Positions 26,251-34,626 are shown, counted from the first letter of the stretch. The stretch: DNA of 64,000 nt from Streptomyces acidiscabies (GCF_020010905.1 NZ_JAGJBY010000002.1:3100001-3164000), one strand, 5' to 3'. Notes: generated by a model from the letters alone, not told the origin. Numbers and translations are program-made.

Positions 26251-26784
26251 ATGAGCTACGGACCGCCGCGGCCGGTGGGGCGGCTGCTGGTCACGCCGGA
26301 GGACCGGGAGGCCCCCGCACGGGCCCGGAGGCTGAGCCGACTCGGCCTCGGGGAACGCGCGGAGCCGATGCTGGACCGCCTCGCCGAACGCCTCGCGGAG
26401 ATCACCCGGACGCCGTACGCGATGGTCAACTTCGTGGGCGAGGAACGCCAGTTCTTCGCCGGTCTGTACGTCGCGCCGGGCGCCAAAGGGTCGTTGGAGC
26501 GCGCGCTTCCCCGCGACCACGGCTACTGCCCCCATGTCGTCGTCAGGCGGCGCGCGTTGGCGCTCGGCGACGTCGGCGACTACCCGCGCTTCGCCGGCAA
26601 CCCGATCGTGGACGAGTACGGCGTCCGCTCCTACCTCGGCGCCCCCCTGATCGACAGCACCGGCATGGTCCTCGGCACGGTCTGTGTCGCCGACCTCACG
26701 CCAAGGGCCTGGGGGACCACGGGACTTGAGACGGTCAAGGCCGCCGCCGCCGAACTCGTGGTCCGGCTGGAGGAGAGGGCGTGA
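26251..26784 (+). CDS. GAF-domain protein linked to the conservon
   Basis: This 177-residue protein is essentially one GAF domain: a helical start (RRLSRLGLGERAEPMLDRLAERLAEIT), YAMVNFVGEERQFFAGLY, DHGYCPHVVVRRRALALGDVGDYPRF, then VRSYLGAPLIDSTGMVLGTVCVAD. GAF domains bind small ligands, haem or cyclic nucleotides. The start ATG at 26251 has AGAGGAG upstream, 28 bp after cvnD. Many conservons end in a cytochrome P450; here the extra gene is GAF, which suggests a different input or output. The ligand is unknown. Confidence 0.88.
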   Translation: MSYGPPRPVGRLLVTPEDREAPARARRLSRLGLGERAEPMLDRLAERLAEITRTPYAMVNFVGEERQFFAGLYVAPGAKGSLERALPRDHGYCPHVVVRRRALALGDVGDYPRFAGNPIVDEYGVRSYLGAPLIDSTGMVLGTVCVADLTPRAWGTTGLETVKAAAAELVVRLEERA

Positions 26785-26932
26785 AGCGGAGCTGCGGCGC
26801 CGTTTAAGAAAAGCTCGATGGACCGGGGCGGCCCGGGTACGGCAGATTCGTCGTCGTATCCATCCCCCTCCCCGGACCCGGGTCACGTCGTCGTGCCCGC
26901 GAGCCGGTCGACTCACGTCAGGAGCCGCTGCG

Positions 26933-27961
26933 TTGAAGGCGCTGGTCAAGGAGAAGGCGGAGCCGGGACTGTGGCTGCGGGACGTCCCGGAGCCGGCGGT
27001 CGGCGCCGGGGACGTACTGATCAAGGTGCAGCGCACCGGGATCTGCGGCACCGACCTGCACATCCGGTCCTGGGACGGCTGGGCGCGGCAGTCGATCCGG
27101 ACGCCGCTGGTCGTGGGGCACGAGTTCGTCGGCGAGGTCGTCGAGGTGGGCGCCGCGGTCACGGACGTCGCGATCGGCGACCGGGTCAGCGGCGAGGGGC
27201 ACCTCGTGTGCGGGAAGTGCCGCAACTGCCTCGCCGGGAGGCGGCACTTGTGCCGGGCGACGGTCGGTCTGGGGGTGGGCCGGGACGGCGCGTTCGCGGA
27301 GTACGTCGCGCTGCCCGCGTCCAACGTGTGGGTGCACCGCGTCCCCGTGGACCTCGATGTCGCCGCGATCTTCGACCCGTTCGGCAACGCCGTGCACACG
27401 GCCCTGTCGTTCCCGCTCGTCGGGGAGGACGTCCTCATCACCGGCGCGGGGCCGATCGGCTTGATGGCGGCGGCAGTTGCCCGCCACGCCGGTGCGCGCA
27501 ACGTCGTGATCACCGATGTCAGCGAGGAACGCCTTGACCTCGCACGGAAGGTCGGTGTGAGCCTCGCGCTGAACGTGGCTCGTTCCAAAATCGCCGACGG
27601 GCAGCGGGAGTTGGGGCTGCGCGAGGGCTTCGACGTCGGCCTGGAGATGTCCGGCCGCCCCGAGGCGCTGCGCGACATGATCGCCAACATGACGCACGGC
27701 GGCCGGATCGCCATGCTGGGCCTGCCGACCGAGGAGTTCCCCGTCGACTGGTCCCGGATCGTCACCTCGATGATCACCCTCAAGGGCATCTACGGCCGTG
27801 AGATGTTCGAGACCTGGTACGCGATGTCCGTCCTCCTGGAGGGCGGCCTCGACCTCGCCCCCGTCATCACCGGCCGCTACGGCTACCGCGACTTCGACGC
27901 CGCCTTCGCCGACGCCGCGAGCGGCAGGGGCGGCAAAGTCATCCTCGACTGGACGACCTGA
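26933..27961 (+). CDS. tdh: L-threonine 3-dehydrogenase
   Basis: This 342-residue zinc alcohol dehydrogenase-family enzyme oxidises threonine to 2-amino-3-oxobutyrate. Catalytic zinc ligands appear in GICGTDLH and GHEFVGEVVE, structural zinc in CGKCRNCLAGRRHLC, and the NAD fold in ITGAGPIGLMAAAVARHAGA. The correct start is a TTG at 26933 (MKALVKEKAEPG) with AGGAG 8 bp upstream; this matches the family's usual 342 residues. It is followed 9 bp later by kbl, giving the complete two-step threonine-to-glycine route. The weak start codon may keep the dehydrogenase low. Confidence 0.95.
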   Translation: MKALVKEKAEPGLWLRDVPEPAVGAGDVLIKVQRTGICGTDLHIRSWDGWARQSIRTPLVVGHEFVGEVVEVGAAVTDVAIGDRVSGEGHLVCGKCRNCLAGRRHLCRATVGLGVGRDGAFAEYVALPASNVWVHRVPVDLDVAAIFDPFGNAVHTALSFPLVGEDVLITGAGPIGLMAAAVARHAGARNVVITDVSEERLDLARKVGVSLALNVARSKIADGQRELGLREGFDVGLEMSGRPEALRDMIANMTHGGRIAMLGLPTEEFPVDWSRIVTSMITLKGIYGREMFETWYAMSVLLEGGLDLAPVITGRYGYRDFDAAFADAASGRGGKVILDWTT

Positions 27962-27970
27962 AGGATCACC

Positions 27971-29188
27971 ATGTTCGACTCCGTACGCGACGACCTGCGC
28001 GCCACCCTCGAAGAGATCCGCGCCGCCGGGCTCCACAAGCCCGAACGGGTCATCGACACCCCGCAGTCCGCGACCGTCAACGTCAGCTCCGGCGGCCGGC
28101 CCGGCGAGGTCCTCAACTTCTGCGCCAACAACTACCTCGGCCTCGCCGACCACCCCGACGTGATCGACGCCGCGCACCGCGCCCTCGACCGCTGGGGCTA
28201 CGGCATGGCCTCCGTCCGCTTCATCTGCGGCACCCAGGAGGTCCACAAGGAGCTGGAGGCCAGGCTCTCGCGGTTCCTCGGCCAGGAGGACACGATCCTC
28301 TACTCCTCCTGCTTCGACGCGAACGGCGGCGTCTTCGAGACGCTGCTCGGCGAACAGGACGCGGTGATCTCCGACGCCCTCAACCACGCGTCGATCATCG
28401 ACGGCATCCGCCTCTCCAAGGCCCGCCGCTTCCGCTACGCCAACCGCGATCTCGCCGACCTGGAACGGCAGTTGAAGGAAGCGGGGTCGGCCCGGCGCCG
28501 TCTGATCGTCACCGACGGCGTCTTCTCCATGGACGGCTACCTCGCGCCGCTGAAGGACATCTGCGACCTCGCCGACCGGTACGACGCGATGGTCATGGTC
28601 GACGACTCCCACGCCGTCGGCTTCACCGGGCCCGGCGGACGCGGCACCCCCGAGCTGCACGGCGTCATGGACCGGGTCGACATCATCACCGGCACCCTCG
28701 GCAAGGCCCTCGGCGGAGCCTCCGGCGGGTACGTCGCCGCCCGCGCCGAGATCGTCGCCCTCCTGCGCCAGCGCTCCCGGCCGTACCTGTTCTCCAACAC
28801 CCTCGCGCCGGTCATCGCGGCGGCCTCCCTGACCGTCCTCGACCTCCTGGAGTCCGCCGGTGACCTGCGGGAACGGCTCGCCGAGAACACGGCGCTGTTC
28901 CGGCGGCGGATGACCGAGGAGGGGTTCGACATCCTTCCCGGCGAGCATCCCATCGCGCCGGTGATGATCGGGGACGCGGCGAAGGCGGGGCGGCTGGCGG
29001 AATTGCTGCTGGAGCGGGGGGTGTACGTGATCGGGTTCTCGTATCCGGTGGTGCCGCAGGGGCAGGCGCGGATCCGGGTGCAGTTGTCTGCGGCGCATTC
29101 GCTGGAGGACGTGAATCGGGCGGTGGAGGCGTTCGTGTCGGCGCGGGAGGAGCTGGAGGCGTCGGCTGGGGCGGAGCTGGAAGGCTGA
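27971..29188 (+). CDS. kbl: 2-amino-3-ketobutyrate CoA ligase (glycine C-acetyltransferase)
   Basis: This 405-residue PLP enzyme of the alpha-oxoamine synthase family splits aminooxobutyrate with CoA into glycine and acetyl-CoA. Motifs are NNYLGLADHP, GMASVRFICGTQ, VDDSHAVGFTGPGGRG and the Schiff-base K245 in TLGKALGGASGG. The Arg-containing RIRVQLSAAHSLEDVN end is typical. It is operonic with tdh (9-bp gap). The LysR gene downstream begins 43 bp after its stop and may control the pair. Confidence 0.96.
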   Translation: MFDSVRDDLRATLEEIRAAGLHKPERVIDTPQSATVNVSSGGRPGEVLNFCANNYLGLADHPDVIDAAHRALDRWGYGMASVRFICGTQEVHKELEARLSRFLGQEDTILYSSCFDANGGVFETLLGEQDAVISDALNHASIIDGIRLSKARRFRYANRDLADLERQLKEAGSARRRLIVTDGVFSMDGYLAPLKDICDLADRYDAMVMVDDSHAVGFTGPGGRGTPELHGVMDRVDIITGTLGKALGGASGGYVAARAEIVALLRQRSRPYLFSNTLAPVIAAASLTVLDLLESAGDLRERLAENTALFRRRMTEEGFDILPGEHPIAPVMIGDAAKAGRLAELLLERGVYVIGFSYPVVPQGQARIRVQLSAAHSLEDVNRAVEAFVSAREELEASAGAELEG

Positions 29189-29210
29189 GGGCGTTTCGAG
29201 AGGCTTGGGA

Positions 29211-29222
29211 TATCTTGCGATA
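29211..29222 (+). promoter_or_regulatory. Possible LysR-type dyad
   Basis: TATCTTGCGATA is an interrupted palindrome (TATC/GATA) set in GATATCTTGCGATAATC, ending 9 bp before the LysR start codon. Its AT-rich nature stands out against the surrounding GC-rich DNA. Autoregulation is a guess. Confidence 0.4.
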
Positions 29223-29231
29223 ATCGGACCC

Positions 29232-30134
29232 ATGATCGAAGCTCGGCGGCTCCACATCCTCCGCGCGGTGGCCGACCACCGTACGGTCACCGCGGCTGCC
29301 GCCGCGCTCTACCTCACCCCCTCCGCCGTCTCCCAGCAGCTCGCCGCCCTGGAACAGGAGACCGGCCACCGCCTCGTCGAACGCGGCGCCAAGGGCGTAC
29401 GGCTCACCCCGGCCGGCGAGATCCTGCTCGGCCACACCAACGCCGTGCTCGCCCAACTGGAGCGCGCGGAAGCCGAGTTGGCGGCGTACAGCAACGGCGA
29501 GGCGGGCACGGTCACCGTCGCCGCGTTCGCGACCGGCATCGCGCTGGTCGTCGCGCCCGCGATGACCCGGCTCGCCCGTACCGCCCCCGGCATCCGGCTG
29601 CGCGTCCAGGACGCGGAGGGGGACGCGAGCCTGCCGATGGTCCTCGACCGGCAGGTGGACGTCGCCGTCGCCGTCGAGTACCGGGGCGCCCCCGCCGCCG
29701 ACGACCCCCGCCTCACCCACGTACCCCTCTACGCGGAACCCTTCGACGCGGTCCTCCCCTCGCACCACCGCCTCGCGGACACGCCCGAGGTTCCGCTCGC
29801 GGAGCTGGCCAAGGACACGTGGGTCGGCCCCTACCCCGGCAACCCCTGCCACGACGTCGCCGTCCTGGCCTGCGAGAACGCCGGTTTCCAGCCGCGTATG
29901 GAACACGCCTCGGACGACTTCCGCGCGGTCGTCGCGCTGGTCGCGGTAGGCGCGGGAGTCGCCCTCGTACCCCGTTCCGCCCTGCTCGGAACCGACCTCG
30001 CGGGGGTCCGTGTCCGGCCCGTGGACGGGGTCGCGCCGACGCGGCGGGTGTTCGCGGCGATAAGGCGGGGCGCGGAGACACATCCGCTGATCAGACCTGT
30101 CCTGGAGGCGCTGGGCGAGGTGAGTCATCCGTAA
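29232..30134 (+). CDS. LysR-family transcriptional regulator
   Basis: This 300-residue regulator has an N-terminal winged helix (EARRLHILRAVADHRTVTAAAAALYLTPSAVSQQLAALEQE), the LysR signature, and a two-lobed ligand-binding domain (VAAFATGIALVVAPAMTRL; DVAVAVEYRGAP). The start at ATG 29232 gives the normal LysR N-terminus. An in-frame ATG at 29205 would run through a dyad in the leader. It follows kbl in the same direction and could regulate threonine breakdown or a gene elsewhere. The inducer is unknown. Confidence 0.93.
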   Translation: MIEARRLHILRAVADHRTVTAAAAALYLTPSAVSQQLAALEQETGHRLVERGAKGVRLTPAGEILLGHTNAVLAQLERAEAELAAYSNGEAGTVTVAAFATGIALVVAPAMTRLARTAPGIRLRVQDAEGDASLPMVLDRQVDVAVAVEYRGAPAADDPRLTHVPLYAEPFDAVLPSHHRLADTPEVPLAELAKDTWVGPYPGNPCHDVAVLACENAGFQPRMEHASDDFRAVVALVAVGAGVALVPRSALLGTDLAGVRVRPVDGVAPTRRVFAAIRRGAETHPLIRPVLEALGEVSHP

Positions 30135-30170
30135 CGGAGGTGTCTCGCGCCGGGGATAACGTCTCGGGGT

Positions 30171-30716
30171 ATGACGCGCTTTGTGGGTGATGACCCGATC
30201 GTACGACTGGACCCCTCCGCCCTGGACGGCCTCGCCGACCTCCTCGTCGAGGTCGTGGACGACGGCGCCTCCGTCGGCTTCCTCGCGCCGCTGGACCCTG
30301 CGGAGGCCCTGGCCTGGTGGTCCGCGCGGGCGGCTGACCCCCAGCTCGCGGTCTGGGTCGCGTACGACGGTCCGCGCGTCGTCGGGACCGTGTCGCTGGC
30401 GTACCCGGACAAGCCCAACAGCCGGCACCGGGCGGAGCTGGTGAAGCTGATGGTCGCGAAGGACGCGCGGGGCAGGGGGCTCGCGCGGCGGCTGCTGGGC
30501 GTCGCCGAGGAGGCGGCCGTCGCCGCCGGGGTGACGCTGCTGCATCTCGACACCGAGACCGACAGTCCCGCCGAGCGGCTGTACGCGGGGGCCGGGTGGA
30601 CGCGGGTCGGGGTGATCCCGGACTACGCGGCCGATCCCGGCGGGGTGCTGCGGCCGACCACCTTGTATTACAAGCGGGTTGGGGTTCTGGAGGGGGGATC
30701 GTCCTGCGGAGGGTGA
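30171..30716 (+). CDS. GNAT-family N-acetyltransferase
   Basis: This 181-residue protein carries the GNAT core: WVAYDGPRVVGTVSLAYP, the acetyl-CoA binding loop VAKDARGRGLARRLL and a C-terminal SPAERLYAGAGWTRVGVIPDYA. It would move an acetyl group from acetyl-CoA to an amine; the substrate is not evident. The last dozen residues (GVLEGGSSCGG) look like read-through beyond the domain. It lies 36 bp after the LysR gene and may share its transcript. Confidence 0.9.
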   Translation: MTRFVGDDPIVRLDPSALDGLADLLVEVVDDGASVGFLAPLDPAEALAWWSARAADPQLAVWVAYDGPRVVGTVSLAYPDKPNSRHRAELVKLMVAKDARGRGLARRLLGVAEEAAVAAGVTLLHLDTETDSPAERLYAGAGWTRVGVIPDYAADPGGVLRPTTLYYKRVGVLEGGSSCGG

Positions 30717-30746
30717 CTGTCAGTGGCGGCCGGTACGGTCGGGAAC

Positions 30747-31103
30747 ATGCCGGACGCCGAAGATGTACGCCGAATCGCCCTGTCGCTGCCCGACACCACG
30801 GAGAAGATCGCCTGGAACATGCCGACCTTCCGGGTCGCCGGGAAGATGTTCGTCACGCTCCCCGAGGACGAGACGTCCATCGCGGTGCGCTGCCCCAAGG
30901 AGGAGCGCGACGAACTCGTCCTCGCCGAGCCGGGGAAGTTCTGGATCGCCGACCACGAGGCCCAGTTCGCGTGGGTGCGGGCGCGGCTCGCCGAGGTGGA
31001 GGACGAGGAGGAGCTGAGGGCGATCCTCGCGGACTCGTGGCGGCAGGCCGCGCCTACGCGGCTGCTGGAGGCGTATCCGGGGCTGGGGGTGACAGAGGTG
31101 TGA
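30747..31103 (+). CDS. MmcQ/YjbR-family protein
   Basis: This 118-residue protein begins MPDAEDVRRIALSLPDTTEK and matches the small MmcQ/YjbR (CyaY-like fold) DNA-binding-type family, with FRVAGKMFVTL, KEERDELVL and WVRARLAEV. I prefer ATG 30747 because it matches the family N-terminus. An in-frame GTG at 30723 would add eight residues. It ends 2 bp from the stop of the transketolase C-half on the other strand. The function is not known for the family. Confidence 0.8.
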   Translation: MPDAEDVRRIALSLPDTTEKIAWNMPTFRVAGKMFVTLPEDETSIAVRCPKEERDELVLAEPGKFWIADHEAQFAWVRARLAEVEDEEELRAILADSWRQAAPTRLLEAYPGLGVTEV

Positions 31104-31105
31104 CG

Positions 31106-32017
31106 TCAGGCGGCGGCCGTCCTGCTCAGGAAGCTCCCGATCCGCTCCCGCAGGGACCCGGCGTCCAGACCGTGAGCTGCCGTGTGCTCCTCGACCGTGC
31201 CGTACCTGCGCAGTTCACGGCGGCCGACCCCCATCCCGAGGACCCGGTGCGGGCGGTCCGCCAGCGCGTCGTTCGCGGCGGGCGTCGAGGTGCCCGCGAG
31301 GTACGGCTCGACCAGGACGACGTCCGTGCCCGCCGCGTCCGTCGCCCGGCGCAGGGCCTGCGCGTCGAAGGGGCGGACCGTCGTGCCGTACAGGACCGTC
31401 ACGTCCAGGCCCTCCGTCGCCGCGAGTACCGCGTCCAGCGTCGGTCCCACGGCGAGGACGACTCCGCGCCGGCCCTCCCGTACGGTCAGGAAGCCGTGTC
31501 CGTCGACCGGGCGGGCCTCGGCGTTGGACAGTTCCGACAGCCGGACGTACACCTTGTCGTCCCCGGCGCGCGCCGCGTGCCGCAGCAGCGTCTCGGCCTC
31601 GTCGGGGTGGCCGGGGACGTGGACGGTCCAGCCGTCCAGCGTGTCCAGCAACGCGACGTCGCCGGGCGACATGTGCGTGAAACCGCCCGCGGGCCAGTCG
31701 TACGACGCCGCCGCGCTGACCAGCACCGCGCCCACGTCCTGGTGCCCCAGATCCAGCTTGACCTGCTCGAAGGGGCGCTCCACGAGGAAGCTGGCGAAGG
31801 TGTGCATGACGGGGCGCATACCGGTGAGCGCCAGCCCCGCGCCCGCGCCGATCAGCAGCTGTTCCCTGATGCCGACGTCGATGACGCGGCCGGGGTGACG
31901 GCGGGCGGCTTCGGCGAAGCTGTCGGAGCCGATGACGGCGAGGACGACGGCGAGGCGGGGGTCTTCGTCGAGGAGGCGGGTGAGGGTGGGGGCGAGGCGG
32001 TCGCGCATGGTGTCCAT
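31106..32017 (-). CDS. Transketolase-like protein, C-terminal half
   Basis: This 303-residue protein equals the Pyr plus C-terminal domains of transketolase/DXS: DEDPRLAVVLAVIGSDSFAEAA, GRVIDVGIREQLLIGAGAGLALTG (with the catalytic-Glu region IREQ), FASFLVERPFEQVKLD and a transketolase-C domain (VVLAVGPTLDAVLAA). It must work with the separate N-terminal half encoded just upstream (32056-32781). AAGGAA lies 6 bp before the ATG. Split transketolases occur in secondary and sugar metabolism, and the substrates cannot be deduced. No aldolase or kinase gene is adjacent. Confidence 0.9.
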   Translation of the reverse strand: MDTMRDRLAPTLTRLLDEDPRLAVVLAVIGSDSFAEAARRHPGRVIDVGIREQLLIGAGAGLALTGMRPVMHTFASFLVERPFEQVKLDLGHQDVGAVLVSAAASYDWPAGGFTHMSPGDVALLDTLDGWTVHVPGHPDEAETLLRHAARAGDDKVYVRLSELSNAEARPVDGHGFLTVREGRRGVVLAVGPTLDAVLAATEGLDVTVLYGTTVRPFDAQALRRATDAAGTDVVLVEPYLAGTSTPAANDALADRPHRVLGMGVGRRELRRYGTVEEHTAAHGLDAGSLRERIGSFLSRTAAA

Positions 32018-32055
32018 AGGGGTTCCTTCGGAGTGCCGGTGCTTTGTGTGGAGCT

Positions 32056-32781
32056 TCAGACCCGTCGGGCCTGGGCCGGGTTCTTCGGTTCCACCCGGGC
32101 GATCACCGCGTGCGGCCGTCCGGCGTGCGGCGCTGTGTACGCCTCGTACAGGGCCGTGTGGTCCCGTCCGTCGACCGTGGCCGTCGACCAGCCCGCCGCC
32201 TCGAACCGCGCGGCGATCCCGCCGGGCCGGGCGTGGCCGGCGGAGGCGTTGTCGACGACGACCGTGTGCAGGCGGTCGAGGCCGGCCGGACCGGCGTACG
32301 CGATGGCCTCGTGGTTGCTGCCCTCGTCGAGCTCGGCGTCTCCGGTCAGGACCCAGACGGCGGGGTCGGGCCGGTGCTGGGCGCGCAGGCCCAGCGCCGT
32401 ACCGACGGCGAGCGGCAGACCGTGCCCGAGGGAGCCGCTGCCGATCTCCGCGCCGGGGACGAGGACGCGGTCGGGGTGGTGGCCGAGGGGCGAGTCGTAC
32501 GAACCGAAGCCGTCCAGCCACTCCACCGGCAGGAACCCCTTCGCGGCGAGGACCGCGTAGTACGCCATCGGCCCGTGCCCCTTGGACAGCAGGAACCGGT
32601 CCCGCTCCGGATCCTCGACTCGCTCGGGCGTGACCCTCAGTACCCGGTCGTACAGCACCCACAGCACGTCCAGCGTCGACGTCGCCGCCGGTCCGTGCTT
32701 CTCCGCGCCGGTCATCCGCCCCATCAGCCCGGCCAGTTCGTCGTACCCGTACGCCCGACGTGTTCCCTCGGTGATCGTCAT
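32056..32781 (-). CDS. Transketolase-like protein, N-terminal half (ThDP-binding)
   Basis: This 241-residue protein contains the thiamine-diphosphate domain of transketolase: FLLSKGHGPMAYYAVLAAKG, GSGSLGHGLPLAVGTALG and the cofactor motif LTGDAELDEGSNHEA. It ends before the Pyr domain, which is supplied by the gene 38 bp downstream. The start is ATG 32781 (MTITEGTRRAYGYDEL). There is no ribosome site, and the putative -10 lies 7 bp upstream, so the mRNA is likely leaderless. The promoter has MerR-type geometry (see the 32789-32819 entry), pointing to induction by metal, oxidant or drug-like ligands. Confidence 0.9.
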   Translation of the reverse strand: MTITEGTRRAYGYDELAGLMGRMTGAEKHGPAATSTLDVLWVLYDRVLRVTPERVEDPERDRFLLSKGHGPMAYYAVLAAKGFLPVEWLDGFGSYDSPLGHHPDRVLVPGAEIGSGSLGHGLPLAVGTALGLRAQHRPDPAVWVLTGDAELDEGSNHEAIAYAGPAGLDRLHTVVVDNASAGHARPGGIAARFEAAGWSTATVDGRDHTALYEAYTAPHAGRPHAVIARVEPKNPAQARRV

Positions 32782-32788
32782 GCCACCG

Positions 32789-32819
32789 ATCGTGCAACCT
32801 CGACCAAGCTTGAGGTCAA
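32789..32819 (-). promoter_or_regulatory. MerR-type promoter with 19-bp spacer and dyad
   Basis: On the minus strand TTGACC (-35) and CACGAT (-10) are separated by 19 bp. The spacer holds the dyad CCTCAAGCTTGGTCGAGG (32798-32815), closely resembling SoxR/MerR operators. Over-long spacers with a central dyad are the hallmark of MerR-activated promoters. Transcription would start almost at the ATG of the split transketolase. No merR gene is in the window. Confidence 0.6.
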
Positions 32820-32918
32820 CTCCGCGCCGCCGCGGAAAGGGATGCGCGACCAGCGATCCGAGTGCGGTATATTTTCCCTGCGCGTTCAACCAGGGGAAAC
32901 CCCAGGTCAAACGGGCAA

Positions 32919-32992
<74 letters not shown>

Positions 32993-33007
32993 CTTAGATA
33001 GTCGGAG

Positions 33008-33047
33008 GCCAGAGGCCGTGTCAGAGAAATCTGACACGGCCTCTGGC
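33008..33047 (+). terminator. tRNA-Pro copy 1 terminator
   Basis: An 18-bp perfect stem, GCCAGAGGCCGTGTCAGA (33008-33025) and TCTGACACGGCCTCTGGC (33030-33047), has a GAAA tetraloop and is followed by TCGTTCTT. It starts 15 bp after the tRNA. Confidence 0.9.
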
Positions 33048-33179
33048 TCGTTCTTGGGGGCCATCTGAAGGAGCCTCCCCCACCGGGCGGAGCGCTTCGT
33101 GCGCCCGGGGGCACGCTCTGCCCGCGCCGGTCCGCCGTGTGTCAGCGTGGCGGTGACCTGACCGAAAGGGCACCAGATC

Positions 33180-34328
33180 ATGACGACGCAGATCCACGAC
33201 CTGTCCGGCGACGCCATCGGTGAACTCGTCGGAGAGCGGTGGGGCGGGCTGCTGGAGGAGATCGGCGCCGGAGCCGCCGAGCGGTACGCGGCGGGAGAAG
33301 CGTTTCCCAGGAGCTTTCTGGCCCGGGCCGCCCAGGCGGGTCTCCACCGGCTCTCGATGCCGAAGGACGTCGGCGGGGAGGGCCTGGGATCGAACGTCTG
33401 GGGCCGTGTCCTGGAGGAGATGACCCACCGGTGCGACGAGGCGGCGTTCCCCCTCGTGGTGAGCATGTCGACGAGCATCGCGTTCACCCTGCACCAGTCC
33501 GGGGACGCCGCCCTGACCGAGAACTACGTGAGGCCGCTCGTGTCCGGCGAGCTGACGGCGACCCTGGGCTTCACCGAGGACGCCGACTTCTGGTCCTGGG
33601 AGACGGAGTTGACCCGCGACGGGGAGTGCGGGGTGCTGTCCGGGAGGAAGTCCTACCTGACGGGAGGGCTCCTCTCCCACGTCTTCCTGGTGTACGCCGG
33701 CTCGGGCCAGGGCCGGCTGGCCGCCTGCCTGGTGCATCACGACGATCCGGGGGTGACGGTGACTCCGGCGAACGGGATCGGCCTTCAGTCCGCCGGCATG
33801 GCCGTCCTGGACCTGGCCGAGGTCCGGCTCGGCCAGGAACGGATCCTGACCTGGACCGACGGTCTCGACCACTCCCAGCTGTACCTGAACGAGCGCCGGA
33901 GCATGCAGGCGGCGTGGACCGTCGGCAGGATGCGCGCGCTCGTCGACCGCTGCGCGGCCCGGCTGCGCACCGCGACCCGGCAGGGCCGGCCAGTGCTGGA
34001 CTACCCCAATGTGGCAGCGGGGCTCGGGCGGATGCACATCGTCACGGACGCGGCCCGGACCATGACGCACGACGTCCTCGACCGGCAGGCACGCGGCGAG
34101 ACGGATCTGACCTACGACGCGAAGATCTCGGCGGCCAAGCACTTCTCCGCCGAACAGTCGATGCTCATCGCCCACGAGGCACTGCGCGTGCTGGGCGGCC
34201 ACGCCTTCTACGGCGACGAGTTCTACGGACGGTACCTGCGGGACTGCGCGGGCCTGATCCCCGCGGGCGGCACCCAGCACTCTCTGGAGATCACCATCGG
34301 AAACATGGTGGCCAAGCACCTGATCTGA
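33180..34328 (+). CDS. Acyl-CoA dehydrogenase-like flavoprotein
   Basis: This 382-residue protein has the acyl-CoA dehydrogenase fold: an N-terminal helical domain (SFLARAAQAGLHRLSMPKDVGGEGLG), the central beta domain (TATLGFTEDADFWSWET; VLSGRKSYLTGG) and the C-terminal helical bundle (KISAAKHFSAEQSMLIAHEALRVLGGHAFY). The usual IxEGT segment with the catalytic Glu reads IPAGGTQHS, so that base is missing or displaced. It could act on a carrier-bound acyl group or be an oxygenase-like relative. It leads a three-gene run with a ThiS-like carrier and a putative hotdog protein, starting 188 bp after tRNA-Pro. GAAAGGG precedes the ATG. Confidence 0.87.
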   Translation: MTTQIHDLSGDAIGELVGERWGGLLEEIGAGAAERYAAGEAFPRSFLARAAQAGLHRLSMPKDVGGEGLGSNVWGRVLEEMTHRCDEAAFPLVVSMSTSIAFTLHQSGDAALTENYVRPLVSGELTATLGFTEDADFWSWETELTRDGECGVLSGRKSYLTGGLLSHVFLVYAGSGQGRLAACLVHHDDPGVTVTPANGIGLQSAGMAVLDLAEVRLGQERILTWTDGLDHSQLYLNERRSMQAAWTVGRMRALVDRCAARLRTATRQGRPVLDYPNVAAGLGRMHIVTDAARTMTHDVLDRQARGETDLTYDAKISAAKHFSAEQSMLIAHEALRVLGGHAFYGDEFYGRYLRDCAGLIPAGGTQHSLEITIGNMVAKHLI

Positions 34329-34360
34329 CCGTTCCCGCGGCAACGAAGGCGAGCCCTTTC

Positions 34361-34624
34361 ATGGACGTACACTTCTCCGGCCTGCTGCTCCGGTTCACCG
34401 ACTACGAACGCACCGTCAGCGTCCAGGCCGACACCGTCGGGGACGCGATGGAGGCCCTGCGCCTGCGCTTTCCCCGGCTGGGCCCCGTCCTGTGGGACGA
34501 CGAGGGCGGCCTGCGGCAGGTCCACCGCCTCATCGTGAACGGGGAGGTCGTCCCCGTCGACGTCGCCCATCCCCTGCTGGACACCGACCGGCTGGAGTTC
34601 CTGACCGCGGTCGCGGGCGGCTGA
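34361..34624 (+). CDS. Ubiquitin-like MoaD/ThiS-type carrier protein
   Basis: This 87-residue protein looks like a MoaD/ThiS beta-grasp carrier: an N-terminal VHFSGLLLRFTDYERTVSV strand pair, GDAMEALRLRFPRLGPVLW, LIVNGEVVP and an exact diglycine end (FLTAVAGG then stop). Such carriers are adenylated by an E1-like enzyme and bear a thiocarboxylate, or are conjugated to lysines. No E1-like (MoeB/ThiF), JAMM protease or sulfurtransferase gene is nearby, so activation would rely on housekeeping enzymes. It sits between an acyl-CoA dehydrogenase-like gene (32-bp gap) and a putative hotdog-like gene (2-bp gap), an unusual setting. Confidence 0.8.
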   Translation: MDVHFSGLLLRFTDYERTVSVQADTVGDAMEALRLRFPRLGPVLWDDEGGLRQVHRLIVNGEVVPVDVAHPLLDTDRLEFLTAVAGG

Positions 34625-34626
34625 CC

